Assembly (NCBI RefSeq): GCF_022682495.2
Contig: NC_071396.1
Coordinates: forward strand, 51,766,022-51,830,021
Reading direction: 5' to 3'
DNA length: 64,000 nt
Origin: Desmodus rotundus
Taxonomy: Eukaryota > Chordata > Mammalia > Chiroptera > Phyllostomidae
How positions within the stretch are numbered: the stretch's first letter is position 1; every line of letters starts with the position of its first letter. The notes below the pieces were generated by a model. That model searched no databases. It was not told the DNA's origin and saw nothing but the letters and a program-made list of their open reading frames with translations. The translations under genes and the position numbers were made by a program. Shown piece by piece: positions 11,705 to 21,840 of the stretch.

Positions 11705-12290
11705 ATTAATCACTTATTTTTTATTGAATTTATTGGGGTTACACTAGTCAATAAAATTATATAGGTTGCAAGTGTACTGTTCTACAGTACATCATCTGCA
11801 CATGCATGGTGCTCTTGCCACCCGAAGCCTAGTCTCCTTCTGTCACCATTTATCCCCTGTTTACCCTCTTCCACCTGCCCCCAACCCCCTTTCGGTCTGA
11901 TAATCCCCATACTGTTATCTGTGTCCATGAGGGTTTTTTTCCTTTTTTTGCTGAATCCCTTTGCCTATGTCACCCAGCCCCCCACACCTCTCACAGCTGT
12001 CAGTCTATTCTCTGTATCTATGAGTCTGTTTTGTTTGTTTATTTTGCTCATTTGATTCCACATGTAAGTGAAGTTGTATGGTATTTATTTTTCTCTGACT
12101 GGCTTATTTCACTTAGCATAATACCCTGTAGGTCTATGCTGTTGTGAAAGGTAAAATTTTGTCTTTTTTACAGCTGAGTAGTATTCCATTGTATAAATGT
12201 ACCACTCATTTACTGATGGACACTTGGGCTGCTTCCAAATTTTGGCTATTGTAAATAGCACTGCTATGAACAGAGGGGTGCATATATTCT
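11705..12290 (-). mobile_element. Bat L1 3' UTR and ORF2 C-terminal end
   Basis: Reverse-complement L1. The 3' end is at the left ('tttattgaatttattggggt', 'tacactagtcaataaaatta'). The ORF2 C-terminal region is at the right ('agtattccattgtataaatg', 'gctgcttccaaattttggct'). At about 12290 it abuts L1 5' UTR sequence directly, so most of the element body is missing. Confidence 0.8.
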
Positions 12291-13005
12291 GTCTTAGCGC
12301 ACCTATTAAGTTGTATAGAGCAGAGCCTTAGGTATTCTCCAGGGTGAGGCAACCCACTTTATCACTTTATGGTTCTGTGTGTGGGGGAGGGGTTGGAGGG
12401 GGACAATGCTGCTAACTGCTGGAGGCTTGCTTGGCACTCACCCTGTTTCCAGTCACTTCACCCCCTTTCCATATGTGACTGGCACACCTCTAGCTGCTGC
12501 CCCAGTGGTGGTTCCCAAAGCTGGTGGGTTTGTGTATGTTGTAGGACCAATCTGGCCCTTTAAACAGACTCTCTCAAGAGACCAGCAGTTTCTTCTGCCA
12601 CCCCAACCCCCACTGGTTTTTACAGCCAGAAGTTATGAGGCTTTATTTACCAGTGCTGGAACACCGGGCTGCCCTGACTGGCCTGGGACTGCTTACTGCC
12701 AAGGTATCCTTCCTGATTTTTATCCACCACAGATGAATATGGGACCACCTTTTCCCACCTGCCACTGCTGCTGAAGCCTCGCCACCACCACACCACATCC
12801 TCTCCACCCCAGCTCCCCATTTTTGCCCCTCCTACCTGTCTGGATGAATATGGTGTCTTTAAATCCTTGGTTGCTGGACTTCCATACAGTTTTTCTGACA
12901 GTTCTGGGTGTTTTTTGTTTTGAGGTTAGCTGTAATCCTTGTGGTTGTACAAGGAGGTGAACAGTGTCTACCTATGCCTCCATTTTGACTGGAAGTTCCA
13001 TCATG
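12291..13005 (-). mobile_element. L1 5' UTR
   Basis: This GC-richer block aligns by eye with the antisense 5' UTR of the HAL1-like element at 31620-32329. Shared elements are 'gtgtgggggaggggttgg' versus 'gtatgtgggggaggggccg' and the end 'cctatgcctccattttgact' versus 'cacctccatcttggcc'. It ends at about 13005 and is followed by L1 ORF2 sequence. The small ORFs here are chance readings of the UTR. Confidence 0.75.
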
Positions 13006-13117
13006 CTGTTTTGATTATTATAGCCTTGTAGTATAGTTTGATATCAGGTTGTATGATACCTCCAACTTTGTTCTTCTTTCTCAAGATAGTTGTGGCTATT
13101 TGGGATCCTTTGTGGTT

Positions 13118-13312
13118 TCATAAGAATTTTTGGATTATTTGTTCTAGTTCTGTGAAATACACCATTTGTATTTTGATAGGAATTGCATTAAATCTATAGA
13201 TCACTTCAGGTAGTATAGACATTTTAATTACGTTAATTCTTCCTATCCATGAACATGGTATATGCTTCCATTTATTTGTATTTTCTTCAGTGTCTAAAAA
13301 TTTTCTGAGCAC
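13118..13312 (-). pseudogene. L1 ORF2p fragment (C-terminal to reverse transcriptase)
   Basis: This 64-codon minus-strand reading contains the L1 ORF2p segment with the motif [22 protein letters not shown], which lies just after the reverse transcriptase domain. It is the best-preserved coding relic of the 13-18 kb L1; neighbouring frames are closed by stops and shifts. Confidence 0.85.
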
Positions 13313-14269
13313 AAGTCTTTTACTCCCTTGGTTATACTTATTCCTAGATGTTTTATCTTTTTAATGCAATTGTATATGAGGTTGTTTTTTTAATTTCTTT
13401 TTTCTTAATATTTCATCATTGGTGTATAAAAATGCAACCAATTTCTCAATATTTATTTCGTATTATGCCATTTTACTGAATTCATTTATCAGTGTTAGGT
13501 GTTTTCTGGTGGAATCTTTAGGGTTCTGTATACATTCCTGTATATATAGCGTTCTGCAGGCATATCATGTTGTCTGCATATAATGACAATGTTACTTCTT
13601 CCTTTCCTTTTTGGATGCTTTTTATTTCTTTATCTTGTCTGATTGCTGTGGCTAAAACTTCAGTACTATGTTGAATAAGGGTGTTAAAAGTGGAATCTCT
13701 GTCTCGTTCCTGATCTTAAGGGAAATGCTTTTAGTTTTTCCCCTGTTGAGTTTGATATTTGTCATATATGGCCTTTATTATGTTGAAATATGTTCCCCCC
13801 CACTCCCATTTTGTTAAGTGTTTTTAAAAAACCATAAATGGTGCTGGATTTTGTCAAAAGCTTTTTCTGCATCTACTGGTATGATTATATGTGATTTTTA
13901 TTTTATGTGGTATATTACATTAATTGATTTGTGGATATCATACCAACCTTGAATTAATTCTAGGAATAAATCCCACTTTATCATGGTATATAATTTTTTA
14001 AATATATTGCTGAATTTGGCTTGCTAATATTTTGTTGAGGATTTTTGCATCTATGTTCATTAGGGATATTGGACTATAATTTTCTTTCTTGGTAATGTCT
14101 TTTACAGATTTTAGAGTTAGAATAACGCTGACTTTGTAAAATGAGCTTGAGAATCTTCCCTCATCTTGAATGTTTTGTGGAAATTTTGAGGATAGGTGTC
14201 ACTTCTTCTTTGGATGTTTGGTAAAATTCACCTGTGAAGCCATCTGGTTCAGGACTGTTTTCTCTTTTC

Positions 14270-14690
14270 GTTAAATTTATTGGGGTGACATCAGTTAATA
14301 AGATTATATAGATATCAAGTTTACATTTCTATGATACATGATCTTCATATTTTATTCTGTGCCCGTCACTCAAAGTCAAATCATCTTCCATCACCATATA
14401 TTTGACTCCCTTTACCCTTTACTACCCCCACTATCCTCTTCCCTCTGGTAACCACCATACTGTTTTCTGTGTCTTTGAATTCATGTTTATTTGTTTTCAT
14501 TATTTGTTAATTTGTTGCTTTCATTTTTATATCCCACATGTGAGTGAAGTCAAGTGGTTCTTAACTTTTTCTGTCTGACTTATTTTGCTTAGCATATTTT
14601 CAAGGTCCATCCATGTTTTTGCAAATGGCAGTATTTCATCTTTTCTTATGGCTGAATAATATTCCATTGTATATATGTACCACAGGGCTT
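14270..14690 (-). mobile_element. L1 3'-end fragment nested in older L1
   Basis: Reverse-complement L1 3' end beginning 'aaatttattggggtgacatc' and running to 'ccattgtatatatgtaccac'. It splits the ORF2 sequence of the host L1, which continues from 'tttgtttgttggaagttctt' at about 14692. This resembles the 11705-12290 fragment but is a separate copy. Confidence 0.8.
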
Positions 14691-15094
14691 TTGTTTGTTG
14701 GAAGTTCTTTGATTATTGCTTCGATCTTGTTACTTGTAATTGGTCTGTTTAGATTTTTCTTCTTGATTCAGTTTGGAAGACTGTATGTTTCTAAGAATGT
14801 ATCCATTTCTTCCAGATTGTCCAATTTGTTGGCATATAGCTGTTGGTAACATTTTCTTATAATCCCTTGCATTTCTGTGGTGTTTGTTGTTACTTCTTCT
14901 CTTTCATTTATGATTTTATTTATTTGGGCCCTCTCTTTTTTTCTTGATGAGTCTGGTTAAAGGTTTATCAATCTTGTTTATCTTTTCAAAGAACCAGCTC
15001 TTGGTTTCATTGATTTTTTGTATATTTTTATTTTTATTTATTTATTTACTTACTCATTTATTTTTATTTTTATGGCATTGATTTCTTTTTTGGC

Positions 15095-15335
15095 CTTAAG
15101 AGTAGTAAAATAACCTCTGCATTCAGGCCTTGGTGGCTATGATTACTAATATAATACATCTAGTTTACAGAAACACTTCCAAAATAAGCAATCTGGTAAA
15201 CAAATATGGTCTCTGATGGAGCATTTGGTTTGTATAATACTTAAAGATAATGTGAAAATCAGTGTATCTCAGAGGAATTTCTTTGATGGGTTTGATTTTA
15301 GCACTGTTCTGTTTATAATTTTTATGAATGACTTT
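15095..15335. other. Non-L1 block inside L1
   Basis: L1 ORF2 sequence stops at about 15095 and resumes at about 15340 after an AT-rich T-run. The intervening bases have no L1 similarity that I can see. It may be an inserted or gene-converted piece; the source is unknown. Confidence 0.4.
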
Positions 15336-16571
15336 AAAAAAAATTATTTATTTATTTTTATTCAGTTATTTAGTTTATTTCCATTTTGATCTTTCTTATT
15401 TCTTTCCCTCTACTACTTTGGGCTTTGTTGTTATTTTTCTCATTCCCTTTAGCTGTAAAGTTAGATTGTTCCTTTAGGTGAAAAGTTTCTTGTTTCTTGA
15501 GGTGGCCTGAAATGCTATGAATTTCCCTCTTAGAACTGCTTTCACTGTGTTCCATAGGTTTTGGGTTGTTGTGTTTTCATTTTCATTTGTCTCAAGGTAT
15601 CTTTTGATTCTTCTTTGATCTTATTGTTAATCCATTCATTATTTAGTAACATGTCATTTAGCATCCATGTGTTTGTGTGTTTTTCAAGGGTTTTTTTTGT
15701 AATTGATTTCTAGTTTCATACCATTGTGGTTGAAGAAGATACTTGGTATGATTTCAGTCTTCTTAAATTTTTGAGACATGTCCTAACATGTGGTCTATCC
15801 TAGAAAATGTTCCATGTGCAGTTTAGAGGAATGTGTATTCTGTAGCTTTGGGGTGAAATGCTCTGAAAATATCAATTAAATTGATCTGACCTAGTGTGTT
15901 CTTTAAGGCTGCTGTTTCCTTGTAGATTTCTGCCTGAAAGATCTATCTATTGATCTCAGTGTGGTGTTAAAATCCCCTACAATGACTGTTCTCTCACTTT
16001 ATGTCCATCAAAATTTGCTTATATACTTAGGTGCTACTATGTTGGGTATATAACAGTTTACAAGAGTTATATCCTCTTGTTTTATTGATCCCTTTATTAT
16101 TATGCAGTGTTATTCTTTGTCTCTTATTATAGATTTTGTTTGAAAGTCTATTTTGTCTGATATAAATATTGTTACCACAAAGTTTAAAAAATTTCCATAC
16201 GCATTAAATATCTTTTTCCACTCCTTTACTTTCAGTCTGTTTGTGCTTTTCATTCTGAGGTGGGTCTCTTGTAGACTGCATATATGGAGGTCTTGTTTTC
16301 TATCCACTTAGCTTCTCTATCTTTTGACTAGAGAATTTAATCCATTTACATTTTAGTAATTATTAATGGGTATGTCTTTATTGCCATTTTTTCTTGATAA
16401 CTATATTCTTTTCTTTCTTTCCTTCTCCTAAAAAAGACCCTTTAACATTTTTTGTAATGCTAGTTTGGTGCCTTTTAGCTTTTCTGTCTAGATAGATCTT
16501 TATTTCATGTTCAATTTTAAATAATAGCCTTGCTGGATAGAGTAGTCTAGGTTGTAGATCCTTGCTTTTTA

Positions 16572-16835
16572 TCACTTTAAATATTTTATGCCAATCTCTT
16601 CTGGCCTGAAATATTTCTGTTGAGAAATCAGTTGACAGTCTAATGGGAGCTCCCTTGTAGTTAACTCTCTTTTTTTTGCTGCTTTTAAGATTCTCTCTTT
16701 GTCTTTAACCTTTGCCATTTTAATTATAATGTGTCTTATTGTGGGCCTCTTTAGGTTCATCTTGTTTGGGAATCTCTGTTCTTCCCAGACTTGTGTGTCT
16801 TTTTCCTCCACTAGGTTAGGGAAGTTTTTAGTCAT
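16572..16835 (-). pseudogene. L1 ORF1p C-terminal fragment
   Basis: The minus-strand reading contains ORF1p hallmarks: an N-terminal NFPNLVEEKDTQVWE segment, then RHIIIKMAKVKDKERILKAA, which belongs to the RRM/C-terminal domain that binds RNA. It lies 5' of the ORF2 endonuclease relic (16110-16307) on the same strand, as expected for one L1 copy. It is truncated and not functional. Confidence 0.85.
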
Positions 16836-17850
16836 TATTTCTTCAAATAGGTTCTTAATCCCTTGCTCTCTTTTTTCTCCTTATGGTACCCCTATAATGT
16901 GGATGTTATTGTGCTTGATGTTATCCCTGAGGTCCTTTAAACTATGCTCACTTAAACATTTTTTAAATTTTCTTTTTGCTGCTTTAATTGGGTGTTTTTT
17001 GTTACCTTGTCTTCCAAATTGCTGATTCAATCATCTGCTTCACCTAACCTGCTGTTGATCCCTTCTCAAGTATTCTTCATCTCAGATATTTTGTTCTTCA
17101 TTTCTGGCTGGTTCCTTTTTTGTGGTTTTTATGTCTTTTTAATGCTTGCTATCTCTTTGTTTAAATTCTCGCTGAGCTTTAATGCTTGCTATCTTTTGTT
17201 TAAATTCTTGCTGGGTTTATTAAAGTTGTACTTGCTGAGTTTATACATTTTCCCACTAAATGTCTTGAACATCCTTATAACCATTGTTTGAACTTTGTAT
17301 CTGGTAGATTGCTTGCCTCCATTTCATCTAATTATTTTTCTGGGGATTACTTCTGTTCTTTTATTTGGGCATATTTCTTTGTCTTCTCATTTTGGCTGCC
17401 TCTCTGTATTTGTTTCTGTGTATTAGGTAGATCTGCTGTCTCCCAATCTTGGTATGGTGGCCTTATATACTTGGTGTCTTGTGGGGCTCAGTGGCACAGT
17501 CTTTCTGATCACTTGAGCTAGATGACTCCAGGAATGTCCTTGTGTGGGTTAGGTGAGTGAGCCTTCCTGTTGTAATTGAGTCCTTATTGCTGTCAGCCTC
17601 CCCATGGGTGGGGTTGACCCTCAGGCTGACTGACTGTGAGGAATGACCCCGACCACAGTGTATGAACTGCTGTGTGAGGGCTGACCCCATGAGGAAAAAT
17701 TTGCCTCAGCAGGGTCTGGTGCCTTTGGGAGTGCCACTTGTGGAGCTAATTGGGTGATGCTCCAATGCGGTCTGAAGCCCACCACCAGCTGTGTTGCTTC
17801 TGGGGTCTCTTGGGAGAGACTCTGATGCATTGTTTTGTGAAAGCTGCCAG

Positions 17851-20800
17851 ATGATTATCAAATTTCTTTTAAGCATCTATCATAATGGTGATCTGGCAAT
17901 ATTTCGTTTAGCATTGTAGGAAACTATTATATAATATGAAATTTGTTTAGATTCTTTTCTGGAGACTGTTAATAGTATCTTTGTCAGATTTTTATTTCAG
18001 GTTAGACACCATCTAATAAACTTATGTCAGGTAGGTGGGGGGTAGTAGTCACGGGTCTTCCTTTTCAGCTGCATTTGATGAAAAATTTCATCTGCAGTTC
18101 AGAAGATGGTCTATTGTGACTGCTTACCAAATGTGTAGGAATATGAAATTTGTATGTAGGTAAAATATATTCTGTGATTAATATATTTAAAAACTTTAAG
18201 CAAAAAAAAGTAAGCATAACAGTCTAGGATTTTCTGATCTGTGGCTTAATAACACCTAGGAAAAAATGGATGTGAATTTTTGTTTTCAATCCATCATTAA
18301 AAAAGTATGTGATGTAGCTGTCTAAGCGCCAGATGCAGTTTCAGCCTCCATTACCTGATAGGATAGGTGGTATTTAGAATCAAAGGACTAGATCCTCTTC
18401 TTGGATCTGATTTAACCAGTCTGGAGTATGACTTCAAGTTCTGAGGGCTACACTTTGAAGATGAAATGGAAAAATATTTTTATAAAAGGGTAATTTTTGA
18501 AAAACAGGCACATAATTATAAAAAGCAGTAAGTAAACACAGTGTAGAGTTCATTAGAGTGAAGATTCATGAAGCAAGATCCAAGACACTTTATCTGGTAT
18601 TATATCATGGAGAGAAACTAGTTCCTTTGCACTAGAAACTTGAGAAAGAAATTCTGTAGTGATGTGTTGTTGGTAAAGGGTTCAAGTGAAGAAAGAATGA
18701 CAACGTGATACAAAGAATTCCCCCTCGCTTTGACTTGATTTGGACACTTTATTAAGCTATTTTACTGGATTAAAATTTGCTTAAAGTGATTGTGATGTCC
18801 TCTTGTTTAATTTAGTTTCCATAAGTACATAATAACCCCCCAAGGAATAGTCTTCAGCACTAAGAAATCTTGTTTGAAGTACAATATTCTTTTGCTGACA
18901 AACTCTTTGGTGGGAATTAGATTGACTGCTTGTTTTCTTTTTTTGTTTGGCTTCAAGCAACAATGTGGATGTTGTCCCTACATCTTCCCCCCACTTCCCC
19001 GCATTGCCCAGATTTCTTTTCAGGAGACTGGCTTAAAAATAGGAGCTTATCCATATGGCTAGAAATGTTTTGAATTTACAGCTTAAGGCTAAGTTTGGAG
19101 GGAGAGATTTAAAATAATACTCTTGGCAATAGAGCCCAAGCGGTAATCAGGACTATGTATTTGCACCAAGCCCACTTGAAGTTGTACTTGCACTTAATTA
19201 AAAACTTGAAAGTGCCTGACTAATGGGAACTATGGAAAATGCCATAAAATGGCAAAATGAAATATCAGAAAGAAAAGGTTCTGCTGAAGAAATATTTTCT
19301 TAATTCACGATTTTAATGTTTACCTAGTCACCTTATACAAAAGGAAGAATTCCTGAGACTGCTCCTCTTTGGGATTTCCAAGTGTACCCTAAATATGGCC
19401 TAAATATGGCTTTCCCATAAATCCCGGTTATGCCTAAACAGGTGGAGTCAGCTGGTGGGACAAATTCTGCAGGTGAGTGCTATCCACTTATTCTTGACAC
19501 AAATTAAATCCTTTGAAATTAGACTCCAGTGGCAGTTTAAATACAGAAATGTGAAAAAGGGAAGCCAAAAGTCTGAGAAGCGTGTGAAGGGGGAAGAGTT
19601 TTTGTCATGGTGGTTTTCCTTCTCCCCACTTCCCAATCTACAGCCACACAAACTGTCCTAGATACAGCTCAGAATTCATAAACCCTGTAAAATTGGAAGC
19701 CGATTGGTAAAAGTCCGGGCCTTCCAGAACTTGGGTACATCCCCTCAGGCATATTTCTGCTGAGGCTAAGGGAAAAGTAAAAAAAATATATAACCTTTCA
19801 CCCCAAAGCAGTTAGTCTTGTTTAGCAGCATTAACTTAAAACGAGGAAACACAAACCCTAATCTCTGGCACTGAAGCAGGCAATTAGTTTTGGTTCTGAA
19901 ATTTAGTGAAGAATGTTTTAATTTTTATGAGTTATTTCACCCATTAATAAAGATCCTCAAAGATGGCTGTACTTATGACTCTCCCTAACACTTCAATGGG
20001 CTGACACGTTGCCCGCTCTAATTTTATCCAAGACTTGGTTCCTTAATTCAGAAAGAAAAATTAGGCAGGAACATTTACTGCTTACGTTGCCTTATATTGC
20101 AGCCCTCCCTTCTTCCCTGGAAGAGAGAAGGGCCGGGTCTGTGATGTTCCCAGGAGGCGATTGGTTCTCAGTGGCACAGGGGAGTTATCAATCCTACTTT
20201 TCGTCGTAAGACCAGAATGCTGGAGCCGCCTGCCGCCGCTCCATTTTAATCAGTAATTAAACAGTTATTATAGAAATATTGAAAGTTACACTGGAGTCGA
20301 GAGAACTGTGTAATTAACCCCCATGTATCCCACACTCAGCTTTAATAATTAACAATACTTTTAGGCAGTTTTCTGATTAGAAAATAGAACGCCCTGAAAG
20401 CTTCCATTCCTGATTGGCAGTCAGCTTTTGTCTTTCAAATTTTGGTTCTTGGAACTTTGAATACTGCAATTAAAGGAAGGATTTGAGTGAGGAATTTAGT
20501 ATTTAATAGTAATTTAAGTCAGTCTCTTCCGGCTCTCCTCCATCTCAGGGAAAGTCGCTTGTTGTAGGGTACTAGGCGGAATTTGGAAGTTTTGCTTGTA
20601 GCTCACAGCCGTTTTTCATAGAACTGATCATTGTGCGGATTTCTGTGAAGGAGTCTGGCTTAAAAACGAAGATGGAGCAAGTACGGGCATCTAACCTGTT
20701 CTTACTCCGCCTCATTGCTGTTTTCTAAATAGCAAGTAGTTTCCTGGTTACTCTCTGAATAGTATCTCAGTACCTTTCTCTCCCTTCCACTTCGCGGGTC

Positions 20801-21249
20801 CTGTTTGGGGATAAGTAGTCCATCTTTGTGAGTTTCTGGTGCTTGATATTGACTGGCTCCTGACCTCCTTTCTCACCAGAACGTTAACAGCCGCTTGCAA
20901 AACTCTCCCAGTAGGGCCTCCCGGGGAAAGAGAAACCGCTGACCCACCAAAAGTGGAACGTCGGACCGTGAGCCTTGTGCTCGCCCACTTTGGTGCATCG
21001 CAAAAACAAGAGTCCGGGGGAAGCTTGAGGGAGGTTACTGTTCCCCAACTTGACCCCTTCTGGATGCCTTTGTTGAAATCTTGGTGGCCCCTGGGATTAT
21101 TCTGAGGCGCAGGAGAGACTTTAACCCTCAGCAGAGAGGTTGGGAATCAAGCACGGAGTGCACCAAAGCACTAGGGTTGGGGTTGCTGTTTCCTTAAGTC
21201 TCGAAGGGCTGGTTGTTCACGGTCAAGGTTCCGCCTCTCACCATCTCCG
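17851..21249. other. Repeat-poor non-coding sequence upstream of PCDHAC1
   Basis: About 3.4 kb with no L1, SINE or MIR that I recognise, in contrast to the dense repeats on the left. The composition shifts from AT-rich to GC-richer toward 21 kb. No coding exon is supported. The low repeat load and proximity to PCDHAC1 make it a candidate for upstream regulatory DNA, but nothing specific is seen. Confidence 0.45.
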
Positions 21250-21840
21250 CCCTGCGGTTCCTCTCGGAGTTCCACCCTCTTCCGCGGGCACTTAGGGGGA
21301 CAGCGGGTCCGAGCGCCGGGGACTGGACGCTCAGCTCTCCAACAGTTGGTGAGAGAAGCTCAGCTGCGCTTAGCCCTGGTTATAAGCAGTGCTCAGGCAG
21401 AGGTTGCAGAGGCTAAGCCCCCGGCGGCCTCGGGGCGTTGTCCTGGGAAACACCCATTAAGGGAAGATGTGTTAGGTTCTCTGAGCGTCTTCCTTGCCCG
21501 CCCAGAGCCCCGCTGCCCGGGCTCCGGGCGAGATCCCCGCGGGCAGGGAACGGAGAGCGCGCGTCCCCACCCCGGCCGTTCGCCTGTCTCTGCACCCCTA
21601 GGCGGCGCTGCTCTCCTCCGCTCCCAGCCGGCTCCGCTTCCCCAGACGGCAGCCCAGCCTCCAGTCTCGCAAGTCTAGCTCCCCGCAGGCCAGTCGGGGC
21701 AATCCCGGGATTCAGAAAGCGGAACCACTAGCGGGCAGCGCTGCCGGCCGGCTCAAATTCTTTACCGCGGCTGTGCTCTCCGGGAGTCCGGAGCATGGTC
21801 CCGGGTCACCGCCGGTGGAGCGAGGATGGCAGCAGGGGGG
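21250..21840 (+). promoter_or_regulatory. PCDHAC1: GC-rich promoter and 5' UTR region of PCDHAC1
   Basis: A CpG-dense block precedes the PCDHAC1 start, as known for clustered protocadherin variable exons, each of which has its own promoter. A TATA-like tataagc is at 21381-21387. GC-rich Sp1-type sequence and a 12-base palindrome ggcagcgctgcc (21734-21745, containing CGCT) lie between it and the start codon. Known biology: alpha promoters carry a CTCF-bound conserved element with a CGCT core. Which of these bases is the element here is not resolved. Confidence 0.6.

Larger units (their letters stand above)
13006..17850 (-). mobile_element. Large old L1 lacking its 3' end, with internal interruptions
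   Basis: From left to right this is reverse-complement ORF2 (C-terminal half from about 13010), reverse transcriptase, endonuclease (minus ORF 16307-16110 shows the IxxLQETH motif), the inter-ORF spacer, ORF1 (minus ORF 16835-16572, the nucleic-acid-binding C-terminal part) and then 5' UTR-like sequence to about 17850. The body is broken by an L1 3'-end fragment (14270-14690) and by a roughly 240-base block with no L1 similarity (15095-15335). All reading frames are interrupted, so it is inactive. Confidence 0.85.
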
